Assembly: GCF_024347455.1 (NCBI RefSeq)
Contig: NZ_AP025484.1
Location: 496,001-560,000, forward strand
DNA: 64,000 nt
Direction: 5' to 3'
Origin: Vibrio echinoideorum
Lineage (GTDB): Bacteria; Pseudomonadota; Gammaproteobacteria; Enterobacterales; Vibrionaceae
A program made the position numbers and the translations under genes. Positions within the stretch are counted from its first letter, which is position 1. The number at the start of each line of letters is the position of its first letter. Shown here one piece after another: positions 9,357-19,231 of the stretch. The notes beneath the pieces are model-generated. The model saw only the letters and a list, made by a program, of their open reading frames with translations. It did no database searches and was not told the DNA's origin.

Positions 9357-10304
9357 TTAAACGTTATTGAACAAAACTTCTAACCTAAGCGTGATATTGG
9401 CTTCTTCAATGTGTTTCTCGTAAGGTTCGCGCTCCCATTGGTAACGAGGGGTGAGTTCATAAAATAACCACTCTTTCCATACGTTTTCCCGGTAAGTAAT
9501 CGACACTTGTGAGTATTCATAATGATTGTAAGGTTCATTGGTTGCTGTAATCGTCGCGCTATATTGCAGAGCTTGATCTTGAGAAAGGTAATGATATAAG
9601 GTCAAGCCTGAGCCATATTCCCATCCTTTTAAGTCATCGTTATAACCTGCAAAGTTCGACCATCGAGCCAAGAAATCATCACTTAGTGAAAGATCAAAAT
9701 CGATATCGGTGATCTCTCCAGTTTTCTGTTTTTCTTGGTAAACACGTTGGGTAAACCTGAACACAGCATCTGTGGTCAAAGGGTAGGTAAAACGGTAGCG
9801 GGCTTCAATTCGTGGACGTAATGTCGCTTTTATATTGAAGCTACTATAGCCTTTTGCATAAGCGTCATAGCGTAAACCTAATGCACTTTCTAATTCTTCT
9901 GAGTCGTTAGGAAAAAAATCCAAGAACTCTTCATCACTGACAGATTCATATATTAATTTAAGGCGTTTACTCACAAAAGGAAGGTGTAAACGAGCTTTAA
10001 GCTTTGTGGAGTATTCTACTTCGCCACCCTCGGAGTAAATGAAATCGTTGTACCAACGGACTGACGTACCAGCTCTTGCATCTTCGGTAATGCGGTCATC
10101 GACAAAAAAATTGTCAAACCACAGTGCAGGTTGGCAAAATTTACTGTTTAGGAAGTGGTAGGCTTTTTCGACAGGCACATCTTCTAACGGCTGGCTGTGG
10201 CACTCGTTTTGTTCCTCTGCCTGAGCAGAGTAGGAGACGAGTGAAGCCAATAATGAAGTGTTAACTATCCAACGACTCAATGGAACCTGTTTGTTATTTG
10301 ACAT
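9357..10304 (-). CDS. hypothetical secreted protein, probable outer-membrane barrel
   Basis: A 315-residue protein with a signal peptide (hydrophobic core ending YSAQAEEQ, likely cleavage after AQA). The mature part alternates polar and aromatic residues in strand-like segments (EVEYSTKLKARLHLPF, LQYSATITAT, YSQVSITYRENVW). It ends in short beta segments (NITLRLEVLFNNV), consistent with an outer-membrane barrel of about 14 strands. Two cysteines, in NECHSQP and SKFCQP, could form a disulfide. No family name is recognised. It is encoded alone, between two terminators. Confidence 0.6.
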   Translation of the reverse strand: MSNNKQVPLSRWIVNTSLLASLVSYSAQAEEQNECHSQPLEDVPVEKAYHFLNSKFCQPALWFDNFFVDDRITEDARAGTSVRWYNDFIYSEGGEVEYSTKLKARLHLPFVSKRLKLIYESVSDEEFLDFFPNDSEELESALGLRYDAYAKGYSSFNIKATLRPRIEARYRFTYPLTTDAVFRFTQRVYQEKQKTGEITDIDFDLSLSDDFLARWSNFAGYNDDLKGWEYGSGLTLYHYLSQDQALQYSATITATNEPYNHYEYSQVSITYRENVWKEWLFYELTPRYQWEREPYEKHIEEANITLRLEVLFNNV

Positions 10305-10392
10305 ATCAATAGGTTAACTATAACCAAGCGATAGAAATAATGCGACTTTTTAGTGGTTTATAACGGTTATCAAAATAAAGACGGGCAAAAGA

Positions 10393-10419
10393 AAACGGAC
10401 TCAAAAGATGAGTCCGTTT
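10393..10419 (-). terminator. terminator of yiaY-like gene
   Basis: An 11-bp perfect stem, AAACGGACTCA / TGAGTCCGTTT, around a 5-base loop. The A-rich flank gives a T-run when read from the dehydrogenase gene on the minus strand. Confidence 0.85.
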
Positions 10420-10487
10420 GTGTTTATATTGATTTGTGTCTAGAACCACATTGAACTGAAAAACGCCAACAGATACTAGGATCTAGA

Positions 10488-11636
10488 TTACATTGCTGCT
10501 TCAAAGATCGCTGAAATTTCTTCGTGAGTCGCTTGTTTAGGGTTAGTAAAACCACAAGCGTCTTTTAGCGCATTGTCTGAAAGTGTTGGGATGTCTTCCA
10601 GTTTAGCACCAAGCTGTGCGATGCCTGTTGGAATGTTCACGTCGTTTGCTAGTTGAACAATTGAATTGATAGCGGCTTCTGCACCTTGTTCTGGTGTCAT
10701 ACCTTCAACATTTACGCCCATAGCTTTGGCTACGTCACGTAGGCGCTCAGGACAAACCTGCGCGTTGTAACGTTGAACGTGTGGAAGCAAGATAGCGTTA
10801 CATACACCGTGTGGAAGGTCGTAGAAACCACCTAGTTGGTGAGCCATTGCATGAACGTAACCCAGTGAAGCATTGTTGAACGCCATACCCGCCATGAACT
10901 GCGCGTAAGCCATTTGCTCACGAGCTTCAATATCATCGCCATGTGCAACTGCTGTTCTCAGGTGAGCTTGTACAAGTTCAATCGCTTTGATTGCTACGGC
11001 ATCTGTAATTGGGGTTGCTGCGATAGAAACGTAAGCTTCAATTGCGTGTGTTAATGCATCCATACCCGTAGCTGCAGTTAATGATGCAGGCTTAGCAAGC
11101 ATTAACTCAGGATCGTTTACTGAGATAAGTGGTGTTGTGTGCTTGTCAACGATAGCCATTTTAATGTGGCGAGCTTCATCTGTAATGATACAGAAGCGAG
11201 TCATTTCAGATGCTGTACCTGCTGTAGTATTAATAGCAATTAATGGCATCATTGGCTTTTCAGACTGATCAACGCCTTCATAATCTGAAATTTTTCCGCC
11301 GTTAGAAGCAACCAGTGCGATACCTTTTGCACAATCGTGCGGAGAGCCACCACCTAGAGAAACAACAAAGTCACAATCATTGTCAGTAAGCAGCTCAAGA
11401 CCGTCTTTAACGTTAGTGGTGGTTGGGTTTGGTTGAGTGCCATCGAAGATAACGGCTTCAACGCCACGTTGACTAAGAAGGTCTTGTACCTGTTTTACTA
11501 CACCAATTTGGTTAAGGATCTTATCCGTAACGATCAGACCTTTTTTGAAGCCTTGAGACTGAATGCTATCAGCAGCATCTTTCAAACAGCCAGTACCCAT
11601 GAAGTTGATTGTAGGGATATAAAATGCAGTAGACAT
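10488..11636 (-). CDS. yiaY: iron-containing alcohol dehydrogenase, YiaY type
   Basis: A group III alcohol dehydrogenase of 382 residues (E. coli YiaY 383, FucO 382). The nucleotide-binding motif [11 protein letters not shown] lies at 95-105. Predicted iron ligands are Asp193, His197 ([12 protein letters not shown]), His262 and His276 ([17 protein letters not shown]), all present. It interconverts aldehydes and alcohols in the cytoplasm; the physiological substrate is not set by sequence. GGAG seven bases before the ATG supports the start. It is a single gene with its own terminator. Confidence 0.92.
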   Translation of the reverse strand: MSTAFYIPTINFMGTGCLKDAADSIQSQGFKKGLIVTDKILNQIGVVKQVQDLLSQRGVEAVIFDGTQPNPTTTNVKDGLELLTDNDCDFVVSLGGGSPHDCAKGIALVASNGGKISDYEGVDQSEKPMMPLIAINTTAGTASEMTRFCIITDEARHIKMAIVDKHTTPLISVNDPELMLAKPASLTAATGMDALTHAIEAYVSIAATPITDAVAIKAIELVQAHLRTAVAHGDDIEAREQMAYAQFMAGMAFNNASLGYVHAMAHQLGGFYDLPHGVCNAILLPHVQRYNAQVCPERLRDVAKAMGVNVEGMTPEQGAEAAINSIVQLANDVNIPTGIAQLGAKLEDIPTLSDNALKDACGFTNPKQATHEEISAIFEAAM

Positions 11637-11875
11637 TGGAAAACTCCGTTAATTATGATTTTTTAATTTCCTATATGTTGTCGGCAATCAAGTGGTCGAC
11701 CATTGATCTGGAACAACTTTGATTCCGAACTACCACTTTGTGGCTATGCGTTGTGATAGGGCTCATATAGCAATCGTTTTTATGGTTTTCTTATGTGTTT
11801 ATTGTCACTAATGGATATCGAACCATTGATTGATTTAAGAGCAGAATGGAGCTCTATAACCATGAAAAGTAAAGA

Positions 11876-12061
11876 CTATTCACTCAAACTCGGTTCAAGT
11901 TCAGTTTGTGTCGATGGTTTGCTTGAGTCATCGTTACCTTCAATTTGAAGTTGTTGTGGCTCATCGGTATCTAAGGCGTCAGGGGTGCTTTCTGGTTCTT
12001 CATCATAATATTTAACAAGGAACGGGGTTAGCATTACGGATGACGGTAAGAAGTGCTTCAT
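11876..12061 (-). CDS. small acidic protein of unknown function (61 aa)
   Basis: A 61-residue frame whose first ~18 residues are hydrophobic (FLPSSVMLTPFLVKYY). The rest is strongly acidic and rich in Ser, Thr and Pro (DEEPESTPDALDTDEP). A very strong ribosome site, GGGAGG, stands four bases before the ATG, which is the main reason to accept it. That site lies in a small GTACC / GGTAC inverted repeat that could mask it. No family was recognised. Confidence 0.5.
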   Translation of the reverse strand: MKHFLPSSVMLTPFLVKYYDEEPESTPDALDTDEPQQLQIEGNDDSSKPSTQTELEPSLSE

Positions 12062-12274
12062 GGTACCTCCCGGTACTTAGGTGTATTTCTTGTATGGTAT
12101 TGGTTTAATATGTGGCAAAATTTGCGATACATCATGACTTGCTGCTTGTTTTCTATAAATTCGTAGAACTATATTCAGGCTCACAAAATTGATAGTAGAA
12201 TGCACACTTGGCCTTTGAGGCAACGAGAAAATAAATACAAGCACTGCTCAACAGCGCGAATAATAGGAAATAGA

Positions 12275-12949
12275 ATGAAGTACGATTGGATATTTTTTGA
12301 TGCGGATGAAACCTTGTTCCACTTTGATGCATTTCAAGGAATGAAGTTGATGTTTTCACGCTTTGGTGTGACGTTCAATGAGCAAGATTATTCGGATTAT
12401 CAAAAAGTTAATTTGCCACTTTGGGTTGATTACCAAGATGGGAGAATTACCGCTGCTCAGCTTAAACATACGCGCTTCGAAGGTTGGGCTGAAAAGCTAG
12501 ACACAACGACTGCGACTCTCAACAGTGCATTTTTAAATGCAATGGCTGATATTTGTACCTTGCTTCCTGGCGCGAAAGAGTTGATGGAGTCTTTAAAAGG
12601 CAAAGTGAACATGGGGATCATTACTAATGGTTTCACCGAGCTACAGTCAATCCGTTTAGAGCGAACTGGAATGACTGAATATTTCGACCACGTCATCATT
12701 TCTGAGGAAGTGGGTGTTGCTAAGCCTGATGCAGAGATCTTCGAACATGCACACAAGCTTATTGGATTGCCATCGAAACAAAGAATACTGATGGTAGGGG
12801 ATAACCCACACTCTGATATTTTAGGTGGATTAGATTTTGGTATTGAAACTTGTTGGCTAAATAGCCAAGAAAAAGCAACGCCAGATGGAATTGATCCTCA
12901 CTACCAAGTTAAGTCTCTGTCTGACCTACAAGCCCTTCTGTTCGCATAG
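12275..12949 (+). CDS. yjjG: pyrimidine 5'-nucleotidase (HAD superfamily)
   Basis: A 224-residue HAD hydrolase (E. coli YjjG 225). It dephosphorylates pyrimidine nucleoside monophosphates and non-canonical ones, a housecleaning role in the cytoplasm. Motif I is DADET with the nucleophile Asp9 and acid Asp11; motif II is ITNGFT; the conserved EEVGVAKPD and VGDNPHSDILGG give motifs III and IV. The ATG at 12275 is chosen because the protein then aligns end to end with E. coli YjjG and AGGA precedes it. The upstream in-frame ATG at 12200 adds unrelated residues. Confidence 0.94.
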   Translation: MKYDWIFFDADETLFHFDAFQGMKLMFSRFGVTFNEQDYSDYQKVNLPLWVDYQDGRITAAQLKHTRFEGWAEKLDTTTATLNSAFLNAMADICTLLPGAKELMESLKGKVNMGIITNGFTELQSIRLERTGMTEYFDHVIISEEVGVAKPDAEIFEHAHKLIGLPSKQRILMVGDNPHSDILGGLDFGIETCWLNSQEKATPDGIDPHYQVKSLSDLQALLFA

Positions 12950-12986
12950 TCGTTAGTGATTTTTTGACTTCATAGCGACCCATCAA

Positions 12987-13014
12987 TAGCCAAATGCAAC
13001 ACTGTATTTGGCTA
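12987..13014 (+). other. stem-loop between yjjG and yddG
   Basis: A 9-bp perfect inverted repeat, TAGCCAAAT / ATTTGGCTA, with a 10-base loop about 40 bases after the yjjG stop. There is no T-run after it, so it may be a weak terminator or an mRNA-stability element. Confidence 0.45.
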
Positions 13015-13072
13015 GTTATGTCGAATTTGATTGGCTATTAAAATTAAAATTAAAACTAAAAAAGGAAGAGTT

Positions 13073-14002
13073 GTGCTGAAAACTCATCGCTATAGCTGCT
13101 ATGGCATTGCTGCCATTTTATTGTGGAGCTGCTTAATCGCGCTGTCTCGCAGCGTTTCAGAACAACTGGGCCCAATTGGTGGCGCGGCCAGTCTTTATAC
13201 AGTGAGCGCACTGTTGTTGGTCTGCGTTATGGGTTTACCTAAGCTATCACGCTTCTCTAAATCGTACTTGATGATAGGTGGTGCATTATTCGTTTGCTAC
13301 GAGATCTGCTTGGCTCTGGCTTTAGGAATGGCAAACAACCGACATCAAGCTTTAGAGATGGCCGTTATCAATTACCTTTGGCCTGCATTGACGGTGTTGT
13401 TTGCGGTACTGCTGAGCGACAAAAAGATCAATTGGTTGGTTTATCCAAGTATCTTTTTGGCATTTTTTGGTGTGGCTTGGAGCATCAGTGGTGATCACGG
13501 TCTTTCTGTCGATCAAATTGCTGCGAATATTGCGACGAATCCTAAAACGTATTCTATGGCGTTCTTTGGTGCGATTATTTGGGCGGTATATTGTAATTAC
13601 ACCCAGCGTGTTGCCAAAGGGCAGAATGCGATCGTGCTTTTCTTTATCGCTACGGCGATCACTCTGTGGATCAAATACGCATTGAGTGATGAAACCGGCA
13701 TGGTAATGACAACAGGTGCAGCTATTGACTTAGTGCTTGCTGGAGTTTGTATGGGCGCAGGCTACGCGCTTTGGAATACGGCAATACTGGGAGGCAATAT
13801 GGTTTTTCTCGCGACTATGTCTTACTTTACGCCAATCTTTGCGACCTTACTTTCTTCTGTTATTTTAGGTTTGTCATTGAGTATGACTTTTTTGCAGGGT
13901 GTTTGTATGGTTACCGTTGGTTCACTGGCTTGCTGGTGGGTAACCAGAGAAAAGCCGACGGCAAAGGCATCGGCTTCTGAAAAGGCTTCATCTCAGTCTT
14001 AA
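13073..14002 (+). CDS. yddG: aromatic amino acid exporter, DMT superfamily
   Basis: A ten-helix EamA/DMT exporter of 309 residues, closely similar to E. coli YddG, which exports aromatic amino acids across the inner membrane. Diagnostic stretches are LGPIGGAASLYTVSALLL, YEICLALALG, NYLWPALTVLFA and GGNMVFLATMSYFTP. The GTG at 13073 is preferred because AAGGAAGAG lies just upstream; a TTG at 13031 would add a lysine-rich N-terminus encoded by A-rich DNA. The tail is short and Ser/Ala/Lys-rich. Confidence 0.9.
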   Translation: MLKTHRYSCYGIAAILLWSCLIALSRSVSEQLGPIGGAASLYTVSALLLVCVMGLPKLSRFSKSYLMIGGALFVCYEICLALALGMANNRHQALEMAVINYLWPALTVLFAVLLSDKKINWLVYPSIFLAFFGVAWSISGDHGLSVDQIAANIATNPKTYSMAFFGAIIWAVYCNYTQRVAKGQNAIVLFFIATAITLWIKYALSDETGMVMTTGAAIDLVLAGVCMGAGYALWNTAILGGNMVFLATMSYFTPIFATLLSSVILGLSLSMTFLQGVCMVTVGSLACWWVTREKPTAKASASEKASSQS

Positions 14003-14053
14003 TTTGAGTTTATGTTCTAGCGTGAGGACTGTCCTCATTTGTTAGGTGGAAGT

Positions 14054-14950
14054 TTAACTCGCTATATTGAGATTTAGTTGAAGCTCATAAGGCATGTTAG
14101 ATAGGCGTCGCTTAAGTTGGCGGCGCGTACGTTCAATATCATCGACAGCAATAGCTTGTTGATCGTTGCTATGGATATCAACGTTAATTCTTAGTTCAGG
14201 CCCAACCTTCGTTACACCCATTAACTCTAAATCTTGCTCAGCATCTTTGTCTACTGCGATCACATTCTTATCTACTGCGTCACAAATATCTTTGGTTGCT
14301 GACATCATTAACAATTCGCGCATTGCTTCTCTTAGCATGTCGAAAGGTACTTTGATGAAGTAGAAAGACATAAGTAACATCATCATTGGATCTGCATATA
14401 CTGCATATTCTGCCAACGGAGAAAATGTAATTACCCAAGCCGCCACGAAACCTGCTGTTACCGCTACACTCAGCAGCGTATCCATTTGCCACTGTTTAGA
14501 CTCAGCTTGAATCAGTCCTGAAGATATACGCTTACTCTTATTAGCGATGTACCACCAAGCGTAACCACAGCCCAACACGTTAAAAATACCAAACAGAGTG
14601 GCGATAGAAGCGTCTACTTCACGACCGCCTGTCATTAAGGCACCAATCGCTGAGTAAAGTGAATAACCAACCACAAGCAGAATAACAACAGCTTTAATTG
14701 CGATAACAATCGGTTCGATGATTGCTCGACCAAATGGGAACTCAGTGTCTGAAGGGCGGTTAATGTATTTCGAAGCAGCTAGTGACAATAAAGTTAACAG
14801 TAAGCTGATAAGAGAATAAACACCGTCAAATACTATGACTATCGAGCCAACGAGAAGACCCAACACCAATCCGCCAACTGCGAAGCCTGATGCTAAAAGG
14901 GCTGAGAACAATAGTACTCGATTTTCGTTTTGGCTTTTCCTGTCACACAT
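14054..14950 (-). CDS. cation diffusion facilitator family transporter
   Basis: A 298-residue CDF-type divalent metal/H+ antiporter. Six membrane helices lie in the first ~215 residues, followed by a ~80-residue cytoplasmic domain. The segments VFDGVYSLISLLLTLLSL and ESKQWQMDTLLSV carry the aspartates expected in helices 2 and 5. The usual His of the zinc transporters is replaced, so the metal may be iron, cobalt or manganese rather than zinc (inference). The ribosome site is weak (GGAAA). It is encoded alone. Confidence 0.82.
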   Translation of the reverse strand: MCDRKSQNENRVLLFSALLASGFAVGGLVLGLLVGSIVIVFDGVYSLISLLLTLLSLAASKYINRPSDTEFPFGRAIIEPIVIAIKAVVILLVVGYSLYSAIGALMTGGREVDASIATLFGIFNVLGCGYAWWYIANKSKRISSGLIQAESKQWQMDTLLSVAVTAGFVAAWVITFSPLAEYAVYADPMMMLLMSFYFIKVPFDMLREAMRELLMMSATKDICDAVDKNVIAVDKDAEQDLELMGVTKVGPELRINVDIHSNDQQAIAVDDIERTRRQLKRRLSNMPYELQLNLNIAS

Positions 14951-15231
14951 AAAATTTTCCAGATGTTTTTGATAACTTCATTGTTCTAATATTGAGCTAA
15001 CTTTACAAACCTTATCTGGTTACGTTTATAAGTCTTATTTGAAACGCCTATTTAATTCTTTGTAATTCAAATGTTTAAGTCTAATTCTGGGTGCCAATAA
15101 AACTGACGTTGACTGTTTTTTGGGGATGATGTGCAAGTGAAATTAGATCGTTTATGATTAATAAAACATATCAGTTGCAAGCATCCTATGGTTTGTGGGA
15201 TTGGGCTGTGATTACAAAGGAGTGAATAAAT

Positions 15232-15582
15232 ATGAAGTTTGACGATGTCAGCGATAACGAGTTATGGGTGATTGCTAACCCAATTATGGATAACTTGATG
15301 GAAGGTTCAACCAAGGTTGATCATGCTCAGCATTGCCGAGATTTTACTCAGCGAATGAAAGATATTGTTACGCCTGAATACTTAGAAAAGGTGTGCCACC
15401 ATTATCAGCACAGCAATGGTTTTTTTGCTGAACGTGAGTCTGTCGCGCTGTTTAGGCGTTCTGACTCAATCGCCTTTGTGTGGAAGCAAGCCTACACAAT
15501 TGCTAAAGGTGAGTTTGTGGCTGAGATGGTATTGGTTGAAGAAGACGGTCGTTACTTAGTTGATCATGTAATGGTTTTCTAG
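15232..15582 (+). CDS. conserved hypothetical protein (116 aa)
   Basis: A soluble protein with no signal peptide or membrane helix. The N-terminal half is acidic and helical (FDDVSDNELWVIANPIMDNL). The C-terminal half has strand-like segments ending LVEEDGRYLVDHVMVF, which together recall small alpha+beta SnoaL/NTF2-like folds, though I cannot assign one. AAAGGAG eight bases before the ATG is a strong ribosome site. It is a single gene with no clue from neighbours. Confidence 0.75.
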   Translation: MKFDDVSDNELWVIANPIMDNLMEGSTKVDHAQHCRDFTQRMKDIVTPEYLEKVCHHYQHSNGFFAERESVALFRRSDSIAFVWKQAYTIAKGEFVAEMVLVEEDGRYLVDHVMVF

Positions 15583-15631
15583 CTTCTAGCTTTGGATATA
15601 GAAGATATAGACTTATAAATCAAAAGTATAA

Positions 15632-16510
15632 TTAGAAATCAAATAGATAGTCGCTTATCTTATCTGCTAACCAATTCATTCCTGGATGTTCCGCCATACC
15701 CGCAGCAGTGAACATACAGTAATCTTCTTGTGTTAGACCGTAAGTGTGCTTGATAACAGCTAGCTCCTGATCACGCAGTAAATGGCGAATTAATGGTTCA
15801 GGCATTACGCCCCAAGCTTCTTCACGTAGAATCGTATCTAACATAAAGTCGAAGCTAGAAAAGCCGATATGACGGCGAGAGAAGGGCTCAAGCTCCGGAT
15901 TATCTTTTTCATTGAGATAAACCATGGTCGCTTGCATCGAATTTCTCAATACCTCATCAGAGACTCGTCGCATCGCACTTAAATCATGTCCTTTCTTACA
16001 CACAGACATCATTCGAATTTTACCGAGCGGGTTGTAGATAATTCGAGGGTCATCTACTCGTTCATAATCGACCCCAAATGCAAAATCCACTTGCTGAGTT
16101 TCAACAAGGTTTGCCAAGTCGCCACTGGACGCCAGAACGAAGTTGAATGAAGTCGAAGGGTACTTGTTATTGAGTGCATGAGATAAATTCTGCCACATTT
16201 CATCGGGTAATGAGTCGTCGCGGGCAATCCATATTTCTGCGTTGAACTCGCCAGATACGTGGAGACAAGTTTGTTTAATTCGTGCGGCTGTCACCAACAT
16301 GCCTTCACAGTCTTTGTAGATGGCTTTACCTGCTTCGGAAAGCTCGACGTGATTTCCGCTGCGTACGAACAATTCAACATCTAACTCTTTTTCCAAGGCT
16401 TTGATCGACATGCTAAGTTTGGTTCGGTTGCATTCAAGCTGGCGGGCAGCTTCAGAGACTGATCCTAAATCAGCAACAGAACAAAAGGCTTGGACTTGAG
16501 AAAGGTTCAT
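15632..16510 (-). CDS. LysR family transcriptional regulator
   Basis: A 292-residue LTTR. The winged helix lies at residues 1-60 (QVQAFCSVADLGSVSEAARQ, then TKLSMSIKALEKELDVELF), and a periplasmic-binding-like effector domain covers ~90-290. It is divergent from the methyltransferase gene, 161 bases apart, the arrangement typical of a LysR protein and its target, so it may control that gene. The inducer is unknown. Confidence 0.88.
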   Translation of the reverse strand: MNLSQVQAFCSVADLGSVSEAARQLECNRTKLSMSIKALEKELDVELFVRSGNHVELSEAGKAIYKDCEGMLVTAARIKQTCLHVSGEFNAEIWIARDDSLPDEMWQNLSHALNNKYPSTSFNFVLASSGDLANLVETQQVDFAFGVDYERVDDPRIIYNPLGKIRMMSVCKKGHDLSAMRRVSDEVLRNSMQATMVYLNEKDNPELEPFSRRHIGFSSFDFMLDTILREEAWGVMPEPLIRHLLRDQELAVIKHTYGLTQEDYCMFTAAGMAEHPGMNWLADKISDYLFDF

Positions 16511-16671
16511 TTCATTTCCATATTGAGCGGGTGTCGGTGCATATTATCTGAATATTGTGCTGACTATCTTAGAAATAGTCCATCATTGCATGATAACTCT
16601 ATGACGAATTGACTAATTTGGTTTATTCTGGGCAAGTTCCGAACCTACAAGAAGTAAAGATGGAGGCCATG

Positions 16672-17271
16672 ATGGCGAAACAATGGGACGAATACGCCGT
16701 TGATTGGGATAAAGATCCCGCGACCGCAGTATTCGCACAGTCCGTATTTGACCAGTTAACACAGCTCGTTGATTTAAACGGAACCCGTGTCCTTGATTTT
16801 GGTTGTGGTACAGGACTACTCAGCCAAAAAATATCTCCTTTAGCAAAAGAGATCATCGCACTTGATATCTCCGAGGGGATGATTGAAGAGTTAGATAAGA
16901 AAGAGTTACCTAACGTTGAACCGGTTGTTGATATTTTATCGCGCGGGCTTGCAGCACTGCATCCAGCATTCAGAAACCAGTTTGACCTAGTGGTAGCCTC
17001 TTCGGTGTGTGGTTTTATCCCGAACCTACAAGACACAGTCAGCCTTATTTACACGCTGCTCGAAAACGATGGCACGTTTGTACACTGGGATTGGTATCTA
17101 GAGAACGACAGTGAAGACTATGGTGTAAGCCAACAGCGCTCAGAGAATGTATTGAGTGCAGCCGGTTTTTCTGTTGTTGAGGTATCGACCCCGTTCTCGA
17201 TTGACACGCCACAAGGTACTTTAAAAGTATTGATGGGTGTTGGACGCAAGCAAGTGCTTCCTTATCTGTAA
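16672..17271 (+). CDS. class I SAM-dependent methyltransferase
   Basis: A 199-residue Rossmann-fold methyltransferase with motif I VLDFGCGTGLLSQKIS near residue 38. The acidic end of strand 2 is in IIALDISEGMI, and motif IV is the FDLVVASSVCGFI region. The ATG at 16672 has GGAGG five bases before it. In-frame upstream starts (TTG 16609, ATG 16660, ATG 16669) are less well placed. The substrate is unknown; the size fits small-molecule methyltransferases. It is divergent from a LysR gene and followed by a terminator. Confidence 0.82.
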   Translation: MAKQWDEYAVDWDKDPATAVFAQSVFDQLTQLVDLNGTRVLDFGCGTGLLSQKISPLAKEIIALDISEGMIEELDKKELPNVEPVVDILSRGLAALHPAFRNQFDLVVASSVCGFIPNLQDTVSLIYTLLENDGTFVHWDWYLENDSEDYGVSQQRSENVLSAAGFSVVEVSTPFSIDTPQGTLKVLMGVGRKQVLPYL

Positions 17272-17320
17272 TCCTGTGTATGCCTAGAGCTAGCCTCGGT
17301 AATGCTCATCTAAAATAACG

Positions 17321-17364
17321 AAACCCACATCAACGATCTTAAGGTCAGTTATGTGGGTTTTCTA
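17321..17364 (+). terminator. terminator of the methyltransferase gene
   Basis: A 10-bp perfect stem, AAACCCACAT / ATGTGGGTTT, enclosing an inner GATCTT/AAGGTC pairing and followed by TTTT. Confidence 0.8.
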
Positions 17365-17512
17365 TTTTTAGTCGTTTGTGTTTCAAATAGGCGAGCACTG
17401 TGAGTGCTTTTCAATATCTTCACTATCACTATCACTATCAACACCAACGCTGGCTTCTTCCTTCCCATTTCGTTCATAGATAAACCAATTTCAGGCAATT
17501 AACAAATCACTC

Positions 17513-17529
17513 ATTTCCATTTTGGAAAT
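17513..17529. promoter_or_regulatory. inverted repeat upstream of yjjI
   Basis: ATTTCC-ATTTT-GGAAAT, with 6-bp arms, lies 81 bases before the yjjI start in an otherwise gene-free, AT-rich leader (17365-17609). It is a candidate site for the regulator of this anaerobic operon. The same gap holds a (CACTAT)3 run at 17421-17438. Confidence 0.4.
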
Positions 17530-17609
17530 ATAGTGTTGCATACATTTCATTAGTGGAAACATAAGCGTGAGATATAAAATAAGCCCATAATAAAATAAAG
17601 GGTTTAATC

Positions 17610-19181
17610 ATGAGCCATCAATCTTCGTCATCTACTTCTTCACCACTTTCAGAGCAACAACAGCGCTTTAGCAATATCATTTCAGATGCTCACCTGTCAC
17701 CAAAACAGAAGTCGAGCTATCTTGCCTTAGAAGCTGAAGCGAGCCTACCGTATATGCCGGTTAGCAATGAAGTAGAGCAAGCCTTACAACAAGGTGTGCT
17801 ATGTGACATGTTTGAAGGGCACGCACCATTTAAGCCGCGCTATGTACTTCCAGACTATTCTAAATACTTACATCAAGGCTCAAAGTATTTAGAGCTTAGC
17901 GCGGCAACTAATTTCGATGAAGCATTGAACATGCTTACCATCCTTTACCACCATGTTCCGTCTGTGACATCAATCCCGGTATACCTAGGTCAGTTGGATG
18001 ATGTACTGATGCCATTTGTTGGCGGCTTGACGGATGAGCAGGTATATCAAAAGCTTAAGCTGTTCTGGATTATGTTGGACCGCACACTGCCAGATGCCTT
18101 TATGCATGTGAATATCGGCCCGACTGACAACATTGTGTGTCGTACGATTTTGCGCGTAGATGCTGAACTGAAGCAGATCGCACCAAACCTAACCTTTATG
18201 TATGACCCTGCTGTGACACCTGATGATCTACTTCGTCATGCGGCAAGCAATATCTGCGAGTGCAGTAAACCACATATCGCAAACTATCCAGCGCATGCCG
18301 AGGCTTACGGCGACAAGCGTTTTGGTATTGTGAGCTGTTATAACTCGCTTCCTTTAGCGGGGGGTTCTAACACCTTAGTTCGAATGAACCTAAAAGAGGC
18401 AGCATTGCAATCTCACAGGAGCGATGACTTCTTAAACCAAGTGTTGCCAAACTACAGTGGCATCATGATTGAATTGATGAACGCACGTAGTCGTTTTTTA
18501 CATGAAGAATCTAACTTTTTTGAAGGCTTCCTGACCAAAGAAGGCCTGATTGAAGAAGATCGTTTTGCGCCAATGTTTGGTATTTACGGCATGGCTGAAG
18601 CGGTTAACATCTTAATGGAAAAAGAAGGCCAAGCAGGGCGCTATGGTCACGATGAACAGGCTAATCAACTTGGTCACCGCATTTCTGAAAAGCTGGCTGA
18701 GATCGTTGAAAGCTCTGAAGTAAAGTATGGGCTCGAGGGTAAAGCTCTGCTGCATGCTCAAGGCGGTATTAGTTTAGATGAAGATGTGACCCCGGGTGTC
18801 CGTATTCCTTATGGCACCGAACCTGACCCAGTCTCTTACGTTCGTGCTACCGCGGGTCACCATAAGTTCTACACCTCGGGTATCAGTGACATTCTGACCA
18901 TCGATGAAACAGTGAAATCAAATCCTGAAGCGATGTTTAACCTGTGTAAAGGCGCGATTCAGGCGGGTTACCGTGAGTTCACTGCCAACGTTGCATCAAA
19001 CGATCTGGTACGCGTAACAGGGTACATGGTTAAGTTATCTGATATTGCAAAATACGACGAACAAGGTTCACGTACCAATACCACGTTCTTAGGTGCTGAG
19101 GCTGCGAAGAACACGGGCATATTAGAGCGTAAACCTCGCGTGGCGAGCTTAGAGATGTCGCCGACATACGAATTGCTTTAA
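17610..19181 (+). CDS. yjjI: YjjI family glycyl-radical enzyme
   Basis: A 523-residue predicted glycyl-radical enzyme (E. coli YjjI 516) whose substrate is unknown. The radical glycine is Gly471 in the motif RVTGY, the YjjI-type form of the C-terminal signature. The candidate active-site cysteine is Cys243 in GIVSCYNSLPLAGG. Such enzymes work only without oxygen and need the radical-SAM activase encoded next. The N-terminus has a Ser-rich tail (SHQSSSSTSSPLSEQQQ) absent from the E. coli protein. AAAGGG eight bases before the ATG supports the start. Expression is likely anaerobic. Confidence 0.92.
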   Translation: MSHQSSSSTSSPLSEQQQRFSNIISDAHLSPKQKSSYLALEAEASLPYMPVSNEVEQALQQGVLCDMFEGHAPFKPRYVLPDYSKYLHQGSKYLELSAATNFDEALNMLTILYHHVPSVTSIPVYLGQLDDVLMPFVGGLTDEQVYQKLKLFWIMLDRTLPDAFMHVNIGPTDNIVCRTILRVDAELKQIAPNLTFMYDPAVTPDDLLRHAASNICECSKPHIANYPAHAEAYGDKRFGIVSCYNSLPLAGGSNTLVRMNLKEAALQSHRSDDFLNQVLPNYSGIMIELMNARSRFLHEESNFFEGFLTKEGLIEEDRFAPMFGIYGMAEAVNILMEKEGQAGRYGHDEQANQLGHRISEKLAEIVESSEVKYGLEGKALLHAQGGISLDEDVTPGVRIPYGTEPDPVSYVRATAGHHKFYTSGISDILTIDETVKSNPEAMFNLCKGAIQAGYREFTANVASNDLVRVTGYMVKLSDIAKYDEQGSRTNTTFLGAEAAKNTGILERKPRVASLEMSPTYELL

Positions 19182-19231
19182 CGTGCGTGTGTTATGTGTG
19201 TGAGGCGTTTCGAATACGAACAATGTGAATT

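Noticed and set aside
11693..11702. TGGTCGACCA palindrome upstream of yiaY as a FadR-type operator
   Set aside because: FadR half-sites are separated by a central base and flanked by conserved A/T positions; here the palindrome is 10 bp with no spacer and poor flanks. It contains a SalI-like core that is palindromic by chance often enough.
17421..17438. (CACTAT)3 hexanucleotide run
   Set aside because: It is only three copies, outside any gene, with no relation to a promoter element; probably neutral.
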